Of a stretch of DNA of 64,000 bases, positions 17,602-26,400 are shown in pieces. The first letter of the stretch is position 1. Each line of letters starts with the position of its first letter. The position numbers were made by a program, and so were the translations under genes. The notes under the pieces are model-generated. The model saw only the letters and a list, made by a program, of their open reading frames with translations, did no database searches and had not been told where the DNA came from. Source of the DNA: Micromonospora violae (GTDB taxonomy: Bacteria; Actinomycetota; Actinomycetes; Mycobacteriales; Micromonosporaceae); NCBI RefSeq assembly GCF_004217135.1, contig NZ_SHKK01000001.1:2418001-2482000 (forward strand). Reading direction: 5' to 3'.

Positions 17602-18003
17602 CTATATCTCGATTACTGCGTTCGGGTCCGCCCAGACATTGCGCAGTTCCACGATGTTGTTGAGGGGAGAGCTCTTGGCGACCTCGACGATCCCGGTGAC
17701 ACATGCGTGGATGGTTTCCGCATCGCGATCCTCGATGGCCTTGTCGAGCCTCGCGAAGAAGGCTCGATGCAGTTCGCGACGCTCCTCAAAAACGCGATCC
17801 AGGTAGTCCCGCAACCCTTGACTCGCAGCGCTGATTCTGGCGATCTCCTTGTCGCGCTCAGCTGCGATCCGGGCGCGCTCTGTCATGTTGGCGTCGATAC
17901 GTTTAGCAACATCGACGATCGCCATGAGGTACTGAGCGGCGTCTGCTGTCGTGGCCATCCGGCCCACCGCGTCAAAGATTGTGTCCGGTCGGGTGTCAGG
18001 CAT
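17602..18003 (-). CDS. Hypothetical helical protein, second gene of a low-GC pair
   Basis: This 133-residue protein is predicted almost entirely alpha-helical and strongly charged (MTERARIAAERDKEIARISAASQGLRDYLDRVFEERRELHRAFFARLDKAIEDRD). It has no signal or membrane segment. It overlaps the end of the upstream membrane-protein gene by 8 bp, so the two are co-translated and probably act together. Base composition is lower in GC than the neighbours, suggesting acquisition. The family is not recognised; a partner or immunity protein is one possibility. Confidence 0.7.
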   Translation of the reverse strand: MPDTRPDTIFDAVGRMATTADAAQYLMAIVDVAKRIDANMTERARIAAERDKEIARISAASQGLRDYLDRVFEERRELHRAFFARLDKAIEDRDAETIHACVTGIVEVAKSSPLNNIVELRNVWADPNAVIEI

Positions 18004-19009
18004 TGGCGTGCTCCGGGCTGTAGTTGCGGTACTTAACCACCAGAAACTCGCTATTCGGGTCGAGCGTCAGATCTGGATTCACGACGGGCGCGGCGGCGAC
18101 TTCGCCGACACCCTTCACAACGAGGAGTGCCGCTTGGAGGCGGTGCGCATGATCATCGTTGTCGAGGTCGAATCCTCCGGGCTCGCGCTCAGCCTGTTCC
18201 AGGCGGTCGACCGTTTCGCCTGCGCACCTCACCAGCCCCGCCAAAACTTCCTCGATCTCGCCGACCCGTTCGTCGATGCCGCGAAGGAGTTCGTTCCGTT
18301 GGTTGTATGTGGCGACTGCTTTTTTGACGTCTGCATCGTGCTTAGCAACTGCCTTGTCGGCGTCAGACTTTGACTTGATCATCAGACCGACGCTGAGCGC
18401 GACCGCCGGGACCGCGGTGATGATGTTGAGCCGGAGTACGCCTGCTGCGATACCCCCGCCTCCCGCAGCCTTGGCACCGCCTCCAATCGCCGCGAGGGTT
18501 GCGTTTTTTGCTGCCACGCCGGTCAAAGTTCTGATCGCAGTTCCGGTAGATGCCGTGGCTACCTTCGCTACCGTTGCGTAGGCGGCACCACTCAGGCCAC
18601 CTCCGGCGGCGGCGGACACAATACCGTTCATCGCGGCCGCGATTTCGCCAGGACCCGAGACGTCGGGCGATGCGCCAATTTCCCGTTTTTCGGGCGCCTC
18701 TCCCTCCTCGATGATCTGGCGTTCACGCATCCGCAACTGACGCTCGTTGCGATCAGCAAAGGCTTTGATCCGGGGCATCACAGTGTCGAGGGCGGACTTC
18801 TGATGCTCACCCAGCGTTCTCAACTTCGCAGAGGTGGAGTCAGCGGCGGCCCGGTGCTTCGCGTACTCATCATCGTGGTGGGCCTGCAGGTCTTCCACCT
18901 TCTTCTTCGCCTGATTCTCGATAACCTTGTTGCCCACAAAGTTGGCGACCGCTGTTCCCGCAGCAACGGCCACGAGAACCACAGGAAACGGCATGACCCA
19001 CCTCGACAC
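17996..19009 (-). CDS. Hypothetical membrane/coiled-coil protein with Gly/Ala-rich core
   Basis: The protein is 337 residues. An N-terminal hydrophobic segment (PFPVVLVAVAAGTAVANFVG) is followed by a charged coiled coil (~30-100), then a long Gly/Ala-rich hydrophobic region (~115-210) interspersed with small-residue zippers, one clear membrane-type helix (ITAVPAVALSVGLMI), a second coiled coil (~215-270) and a mixed tail. This resembles membrane-inserting or pore-type proteins more than an enzyme. It is upstream of and overlaps the helical gene at 17602. GC content is below that of flanking genes. No family is recognised. Confidence 0.7.
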   Translation of the reverse strand: MSRWVMPFPVVLVAVAAGTAVANFVGNKVIENQAKKKVEDLQAHHDDEYAKHRAAADSTSAKLRTLGEHQKSALDTVMPRIKAFADRNERQLRMRERQIIEEGEAPEKREIGASPDVSGPGEIAAAMNGIVSAAAGGGLSGAAYATVAKVATASTGTAIRTLTGVAAKNATLAAIGGGAKAAGGGGIAAGVLRLNIITAVPAVALSVGLMIKSKSDADKAVAKHDADVKKAVATYNQRNELLRGIDERVGEIEEVLAGLVRCAGETVDRLEQAEREPGGFDLDNDDHAHRLQAALLVVKGVGEVAAAPVVNPDLTLDPNSEFLVVKYRNYSPEHANA

Positions 19010-19253
19010 TCAATCGTTGTTCCCGCAGCTCGCACCCTAGCAGTGGTCACCCGCTGTGCACCGGTTCGCGGAAGCCGGCAAAAATCGTAGGCTGTCCGCC
19101 TTGATCCGGTTGACACAGGAGCGCCCTTTAAAATCATCCAAACGGCCGAGCCCCAGGTGGTGTTGCCGAGCACCTGGCGCAGTCGGTGACACTGCCGACG
19201 ATCAAGTTGGCCCTCAAATGAAAGACCGAGACTAGAGCGGCCCGGTCGACTGG

Positions 19254-19505
19254 TCAGCGACGCAGGCGGCGGGAGCATGCCCCGTCGTGTCCGTCGCGCA
19301 GGAGGCAGCGCCGGCCGCCGGGCATCCGCAGATCGCAGAAGACCCGGTGCCTGAGCAACTGATGGTCTTCTTCGGAGACGGTGCTCTCCCCCGGGTCCGT
19401 CATCGGCAGCACCAGCATCCAACGGCCGATGACCCGGGCCAGGCGTTGCGCGGCGGGCAGGTCGGCGGCGACGACGGGCAGGTGGATGACGTACCGCTGA
19501 CTCAT
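19254..19505 (-). CDS. Small hypothetical protein paired with a DivIVA-like gene
   Basis: This 83-residue protein has an N-terminal strand segment (MSQRYVIHLPVVAADLPAAQRLARVIGRW) and a cysteine/histidine C-terminal part (FCDLRMPGGRRCLLRDGHDGAC) that could bind a metal. It overlaps the preceding DivIVA-like gene by 4 bp (ATGA), so the two are co-translated. Its role is unknown. Confidence 0.65.
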   Translation of the reverse strand: MSQRYVIHLPVVAADLPAAQRLARVIGRWMLVLPMTDPGESTVSEEDHQLLRHRVFCDLRMPGGRRCLLRDGHDGACSRRLRR

Positions 19506-19804
19506 CGGGCCTGGTCCCGCTCGTTGCGGGCGCGGGCCTGGTCGGTCTGCCAGCGACGCAGGCCGGCCTTGATCCGGGCGGTCTCGCGGCGGCTCTCGGC
19601 GAGAGCGGCGTAGACGGCGGCCATGTCGACGGCGACCCGGTCGAGGAAGGCGTACACGTCGTCGGGGTTCAGGCCGCGACGCCCGAGCCCGACGGGCGCG
19701 AAGCGGCGCTCACGCACCTGCCACGGCAACAGACCGGTGTACGCGCCGGAGCGGTAGGTCGCGCCACCCCGCGGCGGCTCCGGTCGCTGGTTTCTGGCGT
19801 TCAT
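19502..19804 (-). CDS. DivIVA-domain-like small protein
   Basis: This 100-residue protein carries a DivIVA-type N-terminal pattern (RRFAPVGLGRRGLNPDDVYAFLDRVAVDMAAVYAALAE) followed by a short coiled coil (SRRETARIKAGLRRWQTDQ). Classical DivIVA/Wag31 proteins are longer and organise polar growth. This short form lacks most of the coiled coil and is better seen as a family member of unknown role. It is divergent from the Scr1-type regulator and coupled to the gene at 19254. Confidence 0.72.
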   Translation of the reverse strand: MNARNQRPEPPRGGATYRSGAYTGLLPWQVRERRFAPVGLGRRGLNPDDVYAFLDRVAVDMAAVYAALAESRRETARIKAGLRRWQTDQARARNERDQAR

Positions 19805-20036
19805 GTCTGCCTGCCTTCCTGACGCGGAGGGGCGCGGAGTGCTCGGGGATGCACGGCGGCCGTTCGGGGGGACCGGCCGGCCGCCGTGCTGTGATCAGCC
19901 TGCGACAGTCCGCATCGGAAACGCAACGTTCAATACCGCGATTTCCCCGTTGTGCATTGACTTTCTTTGCTGGAACCCGTAGGAGTTGCAGGAGCAGGTC
20001 ACGCAGTGTTGCGTGTTGGAACCAGGGAGTGTGCGG

Positions 20037-20924
20037 ATGCCCGACGAGATTGGATCGACAGTCCCGCGCCGGCAACTCGGCCGGCTGCTGCGACAGTTCC
20101 GCAACGAGGCCGGGGTGACACTCGACGCCGCCGCCGAAGCCCTCGAATACAGCCGGCAGAAGATCTGGCGCCTCGAATGCGGCCAGGGCTCCGTCCGGGT
20201 GCTCGACGTCAAGGCGATGTGCGAGCTGTACGGGGTGTCGCCCGAGATGACCGAAGCGCTGCGCGGGCTGGCCGTGGAGACGAAGTCGAAGGGCTGGTGG
20301 CACGCGTACGGCGATGCGGTGCCGAACTGGTTCGAGCTGTACGTCGGCCTGGAATCCGCCGCCGCCCACCTCCGCCGTTATGACGAGTCGGTGATCCCTG
20401 GGATCCTTCAGACCAAGGAGTACGCCCGCGCGCTCTATCGCCTCGGCGGGATGCTGAACGAGGAGGAACGCGAGCGGGCGGTGCAGGTCCGGCTTCAACG
20501 GCAGGCATTGCTCTTTCGCCGTCTGCCGGCAGCTCCCAGGGTTGAATCCGTGTTGTCTGAGGCGGTGCTTCGACGTGGTGTTGGCGGCTCGCCCGTCATG
20601 ACCGAGCAGCTCGCTCACCTCGCCAAGCTGTCCGAGCTGCCGAACGTCAGCGTCCGGGTGCTACCCCTGGCAGCAGGCCCGCAGCCCGGCGCGGTTGCGG
20701 GATCCTTTGTGATCCTCGACTTCCCGGCGACCAAGGGCGGCCGGACCGCGCCGGAACCGTCCGTGGTTTACAGCGAGTCGTTGACCGGTGCCCTGTACCT
20801 CGACAAGCCCGACGAGTTGGCCGCCTACCAGCGCGTCTGGCGAGGGCTGGATGCGCTGGCCCTCGGCGAGGCAGAATCGACTGACATGATCAAGCAGATC
20901 GCTGGGGAGATGCGGCATGACTGA
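20037..20924 (+). CDS. Scr1-type XRE-family regulator (HTH + DUF5753), copy 1
   Basis: This 295-residue cytoplasmic protein has an N-terminal XRE helix-turn-helix (RQLGRLLRQFRNEAGVTLDAAAEALEYSRQKIWRLECGQ, ~10-50). The DUF5753 region follows, with the signatures YVGLESAAAHLRRYDESVIPGILQTKEYARAL and PNVSVRVLPLAAG. In Streptomyces, genes of this type (WhiJ-like) pair with a small DUF397 protein and influence development, behaving like toxin-antitoxin cousins. The ATG at 20037 has GGGAG upstream, and an 8-bp overlap couples it to the DUF397 gene. A second closely similar pair is at 55837. Confidence 0.92.
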   Translation: MPDEIGSTVPRRQLGRLLRQFRNEAGVTLDAAAEALEYSRQKIWRLECGQGSVRVLDVKAMCELYGVSPEMTEALRGLAVETKSKGWWHAYGDAVPNWFELYVGLESAAAHLRRYDESVIPGILQTKEYARALYRLGGMLNEEERERAVQVRLQRQALLFRRLPAAPRVESVLSEAVLRRGVGGSPVMTEQLAHLAKLSELPNVSVRVLPLAAGPQPGAVAGSFVILDFPATKGGRTAPEPSVVYSESLTGALYLDKPDELAAYQRVWRGLDALALGEAESTDMIKQIAGEMRHD

Positions 20925-21117
20925 CCTGACCGGCGCCGTGTGGCGCAAGAGCACCCGCAGCGGCGACAACGGCGGCGACTGCGTCGAGGTCGCCACCAAC
21001 CTTTCCCAGGTGGCGGTACGCGATTCCAAGGACCCCGCTGGCCCACGCCTTCAGTTCAGCCGTACCGGATGGTCCGCCTTTCTCACGGCGCTGACGAACG
21101 GTGCGCAACACCGCTGA
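20917..21117 (+). CDS. DUF397 protein, partner of Scr1-type regulator (copy 1)
   Basis: This 66-residue protein has the full DUF397 pattern: W-RKSTRSGDNGGDCVEVA, VAVRDSKDPAGP, then a C-terminal FSRTGWSAFL segment. DUF397 proteins are small partners of Scr1/WhiJ-type HTH proteins in spore-forming actinobacteria. It overlaps the regulator stop by 8 bp and ends 21 bp from the convergent metallo-hydrolase. Confidence 0.92.
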   Translation: MTDLTGAVWRKSTRSGDNGGDCVEVATNLSQVAVRDSKDPAGPRLQFSRTGWSAFLTALTNGAQHR

Positions 21118-21138
21118 GCAGCTGCTTCGGACCAGCGG

Positions 21139-22044
21139 TCAGGCGCTCGGGTCGTGGGTCGGGATGATGCGGACCTGGTTCCGGACGGCGTGCAGTCGGT
21201 GCAGCGTACGGAAGGCTCCGTCGCGGTCGTCGTCGACGAGCCGCCCCGGGTACGGCGCCCTCTGCCGGACGTGTTCGATCTGCAACCCGTGCCAGGCGGC
21301 GTCACCCGCGACCAGCACCGGCCCGTTGGCGGTACGGAGCAGGACGCCGGCACTTCCCGGCGTGTGCCCGGCCAACTCGACCATGATCACTGACCCGTCA
21401 CCGAGCAGGTCGTGACTGCGCTCGAAGGTGAGCACCGGCGGCCCCTCGAGCTCGTAGCTGTCCACCTGGCGGCCCCGCAGTGCGGCGCGGACGCCGCCCG
21501 CTGGTGCGGCGTCGCCGGACATCATCCAGTCCCGTTCCCGCTCGCGCACCAGGACCGGCAGGCCGGGAAGGTCGAGCAGTCCGCAGACGTGGTCCCAGTG
21601 CAGATGGGTGGGGAGCGCGAAGGTGATCGTGTCGGCCGGAATGCCGGCCCGTTCCAGCGCCGTCGTGGTCGGCAACACCTGAGAGCGGGGCCGGACCGCC
21701 GGCCGCAACGTCCACGGCAGTTCGCCGATCACCCGGTCGTTGACGTCGACACAGACCGACGGGTCGAGCAGTACGGTGACCTCCGGATGCCGGATCACGT
21801 ACGTGGTCAGGGCGTTGCCGACCCGGCGCGGTTTCCGGACGGCCTCGGCGATCAGTGGCGTCGGCACCGACCGCACCGTCTGGTCCAATGTGATCAGCTC
21901 GACCTCGACATCCCCGCGCGGGATACCGGCGTCGGACAGCCCGGCCAGGAAGTGCCGGTCGATCGGGCGCGGCCGAATCATGCGGTACGGCACCGCAGCC
22001 AACGCACCGGCCGCCACCGCGGCCTGACGTACCCCGTCGATCAT
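21139..22044 (-). CDS. MBL-fold metallo-hydrolase (lactonase-like)
   Basis: This 301-residue protein carries the metallo-beta-lactamase motif THLHWDHVCGL (HxHxDH), a later VELAGHTPGSAGVLL histidine, VLVAGDAAW with the bridging Asp, and a C-terminal IIPTHDPS histidine. This is the zinc set of quorum-quenching lactonases and related hydrolases. The substrate is unknown. GGGGAGA precedes the ATG. Divergent from a MerR gene, it is driven by a MerR-type promoter with a 19-bp spacer, so it is probably induced by the MerR ligand. Confidence 0.88.
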   Translation of the reverse strand: MIDGVRQAAVAAGALAAVPYRMIRPRPIDRHFLAGLSDAGIPRGDVEVELITLDQTVRSVPTPLIAEAVRKPRRVGNALTTYVIRHPEVTVLLDPSVCVDVNDRVIGELPWTLRPAVRPRSQVLPTTTALERAGIPADTITFALPTHLHWDHVCGLLDLPGLPVLVRERERDWMMSGDAAPAGGVRAALRGRQVDSYELEGPPVLTFERSHDLLGDGSVIMVELAGHTPGSAGVLLRTANGPVLVAGDAAWHGLQIEHVRQRAPYPGRLVDDDRDGAFRTLHRLHAVRNQVRIIPTHDPSA

Positions 22045-22086
22045 GATCTTCTCCCCTGCCCTGGCGCACCACGCGCCAGGGGGAGC

Positions 22087-22117
22087 ACCGTAGAAGTTCA
22101 GGTCGACCTGAAGTCAA
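22087..22117 (-). promoter_or_regulatory. MerR-type promoter with 19-bp spacer and palindromic operator
   Basis: On the minus strand, TTGACT (-35, 22117-22112) and TACGGT (-10, 22092-22087) are separated by 19 bp. Inside lies the palindrome TTCAGGTCGACCTGAA (22097-22112), overlapping the last base of the -35. An over-long spacer holding the operator is the classic arrangement that MerR-family activators untwist. It drives the metallo-hydrolase gene and lies 17 bp before the MerR start. Confidence 0.82.
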
Positions 22118-22133
22118 TGTTTAAGGAGCCTGC

Positions 22134-22532
22134 GTGACGACGTGGCGAATCGGAGACGCGGCGGCGCTGGTCGGCGTCCCGACGCATGTGCTGCGGCACT
22201 GGGAGGACGTCGGGGTGCTCGAACCGGCCCGGCGCGCCAACGGACACCGGATCTACGACGACGAGACGATCACGCGGGCGCGTCTGATCCGGCTCTGCCA
22301 GCGGGCCGGCATGTCACTGGCCGAGATCGGAGACCTATACCGCGGCGACGGTCAGCGCCGCGCCGCGTTGGTACGGGACCGGCGGAACCGGATCGTCGAC
22401 CAGATGCGCCGATTGCAGGCCGCGCAGGAGTTCCTTGACCACGTACTCGCCTGCGCCCACCCGGTGGTGTCGACCTGCCCCGACTGCAGCGGCTTCGCCG
22501 CCAGGTCGACATCGGAGGCACGCCAGTCATAG
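22134..22532 (+). CDS. MerR-family transcriptional regulator
   Basis: The protein is 132 residues. The N-terminal MerR winged helix (WRIGDAAALVGVPTHVLRHWEDVGVLEPARRANGHRIYDDETITRARLIRLCQRAGMSLAEI) is followed by the dimer helix and a short C-terminal tail with CAHPVVSTCPDC. Those cysteines could sense a metal or thiol-reactive compound, though they also resemble a structural zinc site. The start is a GTG. It is divergent from the MBL-fold gene, whose promoter holds the palindromic site, so that gene is the obvious target. Confidence 0.9.
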   Translation: MTTWRIGDAAALVGVPTHVLRHWEDVGVLEPARRANGHRIYDDETITRARLIRLCQRAGMSLAEIGDLYRGDGQRRAALVRDRRNRIVDQMRRLQAAQEFLDHVLACAHPVVSTCPDCSGFAARSTSEARQS

Positions 22533-22651
22533 CGGTCGCGACGTCGTGGTGGTCGTTGTCCCCGACAGCATCCGCACAGTTCGGATTCACCCGGCCGCCT
22601 CCCAGTTCACGAGGAGCCAGGAGGCAGGCCTTCATGCATCAGGATGACGGG

Positions 22652-23266
22652 TCAGAGAGACATGTCGCAACGCACAGTCGTGTAGTTCGCGGTAGGAACC
22701 GTGCTCCAATAATTAAAGCGCGCCTGCTCTTTGAAGGAAGTGCCTCCCGAGAATAGGTGTTGGCACGCCCAAGTACCAACGTAGAGACTGCCGTTGTCTG
22801 TCCACGCAGAAGTAACCACTTCGAATGCGTTGCCGCAGTACGTGTAGGACTGGGTCATCGGGCCACCACGAGGTGCCGCCGGCATGAACGAGGTGTAGCA
22901 AGGGGTGGCTGCGGAGACCTCATACTTACCGACGGAGCCTGGCCCACCGGCACAGACAGCCGTACTGTACATAGCGTTCTCTATCGTCGATGGGTAATTC
23001 CATAGAACCGTCTCGTTGGGGTCGGCGATCTGGCATTCGTCTGTGAAGACGCTTATGCCTCCCCAGCTCGGCTTGTAGTAGGGCGTCACGGTGACGACAA
23101 CCGGCGAGCAATTCCGATAGTATTGGACCATTGGCCCACCTTGTGGAGCTGGCGGGTTGAACGACGTCCAGCATGGCGCCGCAGTTGCCGGCGACGGTGA
23201 TAACGCGATTAGTGAGAGCATGCCCGGCAGCAGGGCCGCCAATAGGACCATGGCTCTTCGCTTCAT
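22652..23266 (-). CDS. Small secreted protein with an internal duplication
   Basis: This 204-residue protein has a typical Sec signal (MKRRAMVLLAALLPGMLSLIAL, cleavage near ATAA). Two copies of an ~80-residue unit each begin with a PC-TSF-P-AP-GGPM-Q-Y pattern and contain three or four cysteines, suggesting two disulfide-bonded modules. GAGGGGG precedes the ATG at 23266, which is preferred over an upstream frame to 23464 that lacks a signal. Composition is lower in GC than the neighbourhood. I do not recognise the family; the related fold repeats suggest an extracellular binding protein. Confidence 0.78.
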   Translation of the reverse strand: MKRRAMVLLAALLPGMLSLIALSPSPATAAPCWTSFNPPAPQGGPMVQYYRNCSPVVVTVTPYYKPSWGGISVFTDECQIADPNETVLWNYPSTIENAMYSTAVCAGGPGSVGKYEVSAATPCYTSFMPAAPRGGPMTQSYTYCGNAFEVVTSAWTDNGSLYVGTWACQHLFSGGTSFKEQARFNYWSTVPTANYTTVRCDMSL

Positions 23267-23412
23267 AAACGCCCCCTCATCTCGGTGTCCTAGTAGGACA
23301 GATGCCGGGCACCTTACAGTCTGCAAGCGCAAATCGTTGCCCCGGACGCCGCGATCGGCCGGACGGGATGTCTCGCCACTGCGTGCGTCGAGGGCTAGCG
23401 GCGCAGGTCGTG

Positions 23413-23432
23413 GAGGCGCCCCGGGGCGCCTC
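23413..23432 (-). terminator. Palindromic terminator after the SNF2 gene
   Basis: GAGGCGCCCCGGGGCGCCTC is a perfect 20-bp palindrome, 18 bp beyond the stop codon of the minus-strand SNF2 gene. No U-run follows. Confidence 0.6.
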
Positions 23433-23450
23433 AGGGTTGGACATCGTCGG

Positions 23451-26400
23451 TCATTCGCCCTCACCGAGCATGCGCATCACGGCTGGCAGGGCTTCGCCCT
23501 TCAGAGTGTCCGCCCACTGTCCGTCCTTGTCCCACCGCTCCAGCGTCCACTGCTCCTTGTCCCGGCGGACGATGATCCGCGCGTGCGTCGCCTCGCTGTG
23601 CCAGGCCGCTCCTCGGAGTGAAACGCCGAGCTTCCGGCGCTCCAGCAAACCCGCCTTCTTGAGGTCGCGACAGGCTGGGCAACGGCCGTCCGGGGTCGCC
23701 GGGCAGCTACCGCAGAGCCGTCCCCGGCACAGCGCACAGGGACGAACGGCATCGGTGCACGCGGCGCACGTCGCGGTCAGACAGGTGCTGCACACCTCCA
23801 GCCGCTTGGCGAGGTGGTGGCGCCGGCACGCTGCTGCCTCCTGCAGGGGTTCACCCGTGGCTGCGTCCACCAGATAGCCGACAGTTTGTCCAGCCGGCAC
23901 CTCGTAGACGACCGTGATCGTCGCGCCGGTGGGCAGACTCCAATGCTCCTCGACTGCCAGCCCGACCGTGACATCGACCTCAGCAGCGAGGTGGGCCACG
24001 ACTCGGGCTCGCAGTGCCCGCGCGATCTTTTGCGGCAGGCCGGTGGCCCCCAGGGGGGCGCTCGGCCTGGTGTGCGGAATGATCGCGGCCACGGCCGCCG
24101 CGGGGGCAAGCACCGCCGGCTGCCGAGGTTGCGCCGGCTGCCGGGTCACCCTTGGGGTGGTACGACGGGCGAGCAGTCGGCCTTGAGTGATCACGGGACC
24201 GTGGATCTGCTCTTTCGGGGTGTGCGCGACAACCGAGACGAGCGCCCGCTCACCGAGCAGTTCCCGGCCCAGTGCCGCTCGACTGAGGTCCGCCTCGCTG
24301 CCATCGCTGAGCTGGTGCCAGATCGGTGTCGCGCCATCCTGCTTGAGGCCGAGCAGAGCGTGACCGCCGACCGCGGCGACGACGGCGGTCCAATCGTCCA
24401 GGACAGCGGCAGCGACAATCTCCGGCTCGGGGTGCCAGCCGCTGCCGGCCCAGGCCGGCACGTTGTCGGGTGCATGCCAGTCGGCTCGCTCCTCGTGCAC
24501 CGCACCACCGTCGGCTCGGCGGCGCGTCAAACCGTTCGGCGTCAGGGCGAGCGTGACGTCGGTGTGCTGCCGACAGGCGTGGGCGACGGCACGGGGCTTG
24601 GGCACGTTGAGTTTCGCGGTGAGCCGCTGCACCGCCTGACGCCGCGCCGCAGGTGCGGGGACCGGTGCCGGCACGGGCAGCGCCGAATGGGCGTGCAGCG
24701 CCTCGTCGAAGGCAGCGACAAGGTCGTCGTTCAGGTCGCCCGTGCTCAGCAGGTGGCTCAACTCGGCGGCACTGCCGGCTTGCCGGCCCTCGGCGCCGTC
24801 CACCTGCCAGTGGAAGGTGGTGCTGTGGCTGCGGGCGAGCACCAGCCAATCGGCGTCCAGGGCAGGATTCTCCCCGGCGATGGCCCGTAGCGCGACGTCG
24901 CCGTTGCCCGCGAGACGGGCCACACCCAGTCGTACGCGAAGGAGGTTCTCCTCGTCGCTGGCAAGAGTCTCCCACCGCTGCACGGTGGATGACGAGATGA
25001 CGGCGATCTCCGTCCGAGTTGCGCCGTGCAGCACTGCGACGACCCCGCCGTCGTCCTCACCGATGAGTACGGTCAGACCGTCGGCGCACAGGTCCGACGG
25101 GAGAGCCGCGATCTGCTCGCGACGTGCCGAGGCCAGTTGGCGACAGGTACCGCAGACGGGGCCAGGAGCGCAGGATCGGCATACATCTCGACCACAGAGG
25201 TGGCAGGCGTGCACGGGAAGGCGGCGCGAGCACTCGCCGCACGAGTGGTCCCCGCAACGCTCACACCGGCTCTCCACGACTGTTGACGGGTCGTTTGACC
25301 GGCAACTGCCGCACGCGGCTCGGTCGCAGGACGAGCAGCCGGCGATGGCGCCGCTCTCACCGCAGCAGGGCCCATAGGCCCGCGCGCAGACCGGACAGCC
25401 AGCTACCTGTTCCTGATCGACGAGGTGGCCGCCGCTGTCGACGTACACGGCACCGAGCGCCCGGTGCCCGTCGGCGAGCGTGGCCGCGATCGTCTCGCCC
25501 GGGTTGATCAACGTCCGCTCGTTACGCAGGCCCGTGGCCAGTGGTGGGGCAGGGGCGATCACATATCGCCGAACCGCGTTGCCGTGCGGGGAGCGCCAGT
25601 TCTCGTCGACCGTGATGCAGTCGCCGACGGAGACCGACGTGGCCGGCTCCGTGAGCGCATTGAGCACGGTACGCAGAGCCTCGTCATCGGTGGGCGAAGC
25701 GGTCGCGAACTCACCGCGGGTCTTGTCGGAGAAGAGGAATCCCGTCTCCGGCTCACCGGTCGTCGCTTCCATCAGCCTACGGAGGGTTTCCACCTTCCGC
25801 TTCACCACGACCCCCGGCGCAGCCGCGCTGTAGCGCAGCCCCGCCGCCGGTGGCGCCGTCCAGGGGTGTCGGACGACCACTCGATTCGCCGGCAGGCCGG
25901 CGGCATGGACCGCTCGCGCCAGGTGCTCCTCCGCCTGCACGGTCGCGCCGGGAAGTCCCGGCACGAAGACGGTCCGGCTGACCGACCCGTCGGTGAGTAG
26001 GCAGAGGTATGAGCGGTGCAGCGCGTCGACCTCGACACTGACCGGGCCGACGACGGTCTCGGCGACCGGCCGGCAGAATGGCGCCGCCTCGTGCTGGCTG
26101 GCCACCAGCGGCTCGCGATCGGCCCGCGCGAGCTGGGGTGCCCGGTCGCCGTCGTGCCACATCTCGCGGTAGACGAACTGCCCGTCGTGGATGTCGACGC
26201 GTCGCACGATCGCGAACGGCATCACGGCGACGGCTGGGGCCGGCGGAGCCGGGTGGCGGCGACGCAGGTCGGGCAGGAGCGCACCGAAGCCGGCCTCGTT
26301 TTCCGCGGTGACCGGCGGGCCGGCGATCTCCGGCAGCGTCTCGACGAGGTCCGGGTCGATGGTTGCCCCGTTGTCGGGCTGCCAGGTCCACCAGGCTGAC

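Noticed and set aside
19010..19253. Possible tRNA or small RNA in the gap before the DivIVA-like pair
   Set aside because: No cloverleaf, T-loop or terminator-like structure could be folded by eye.
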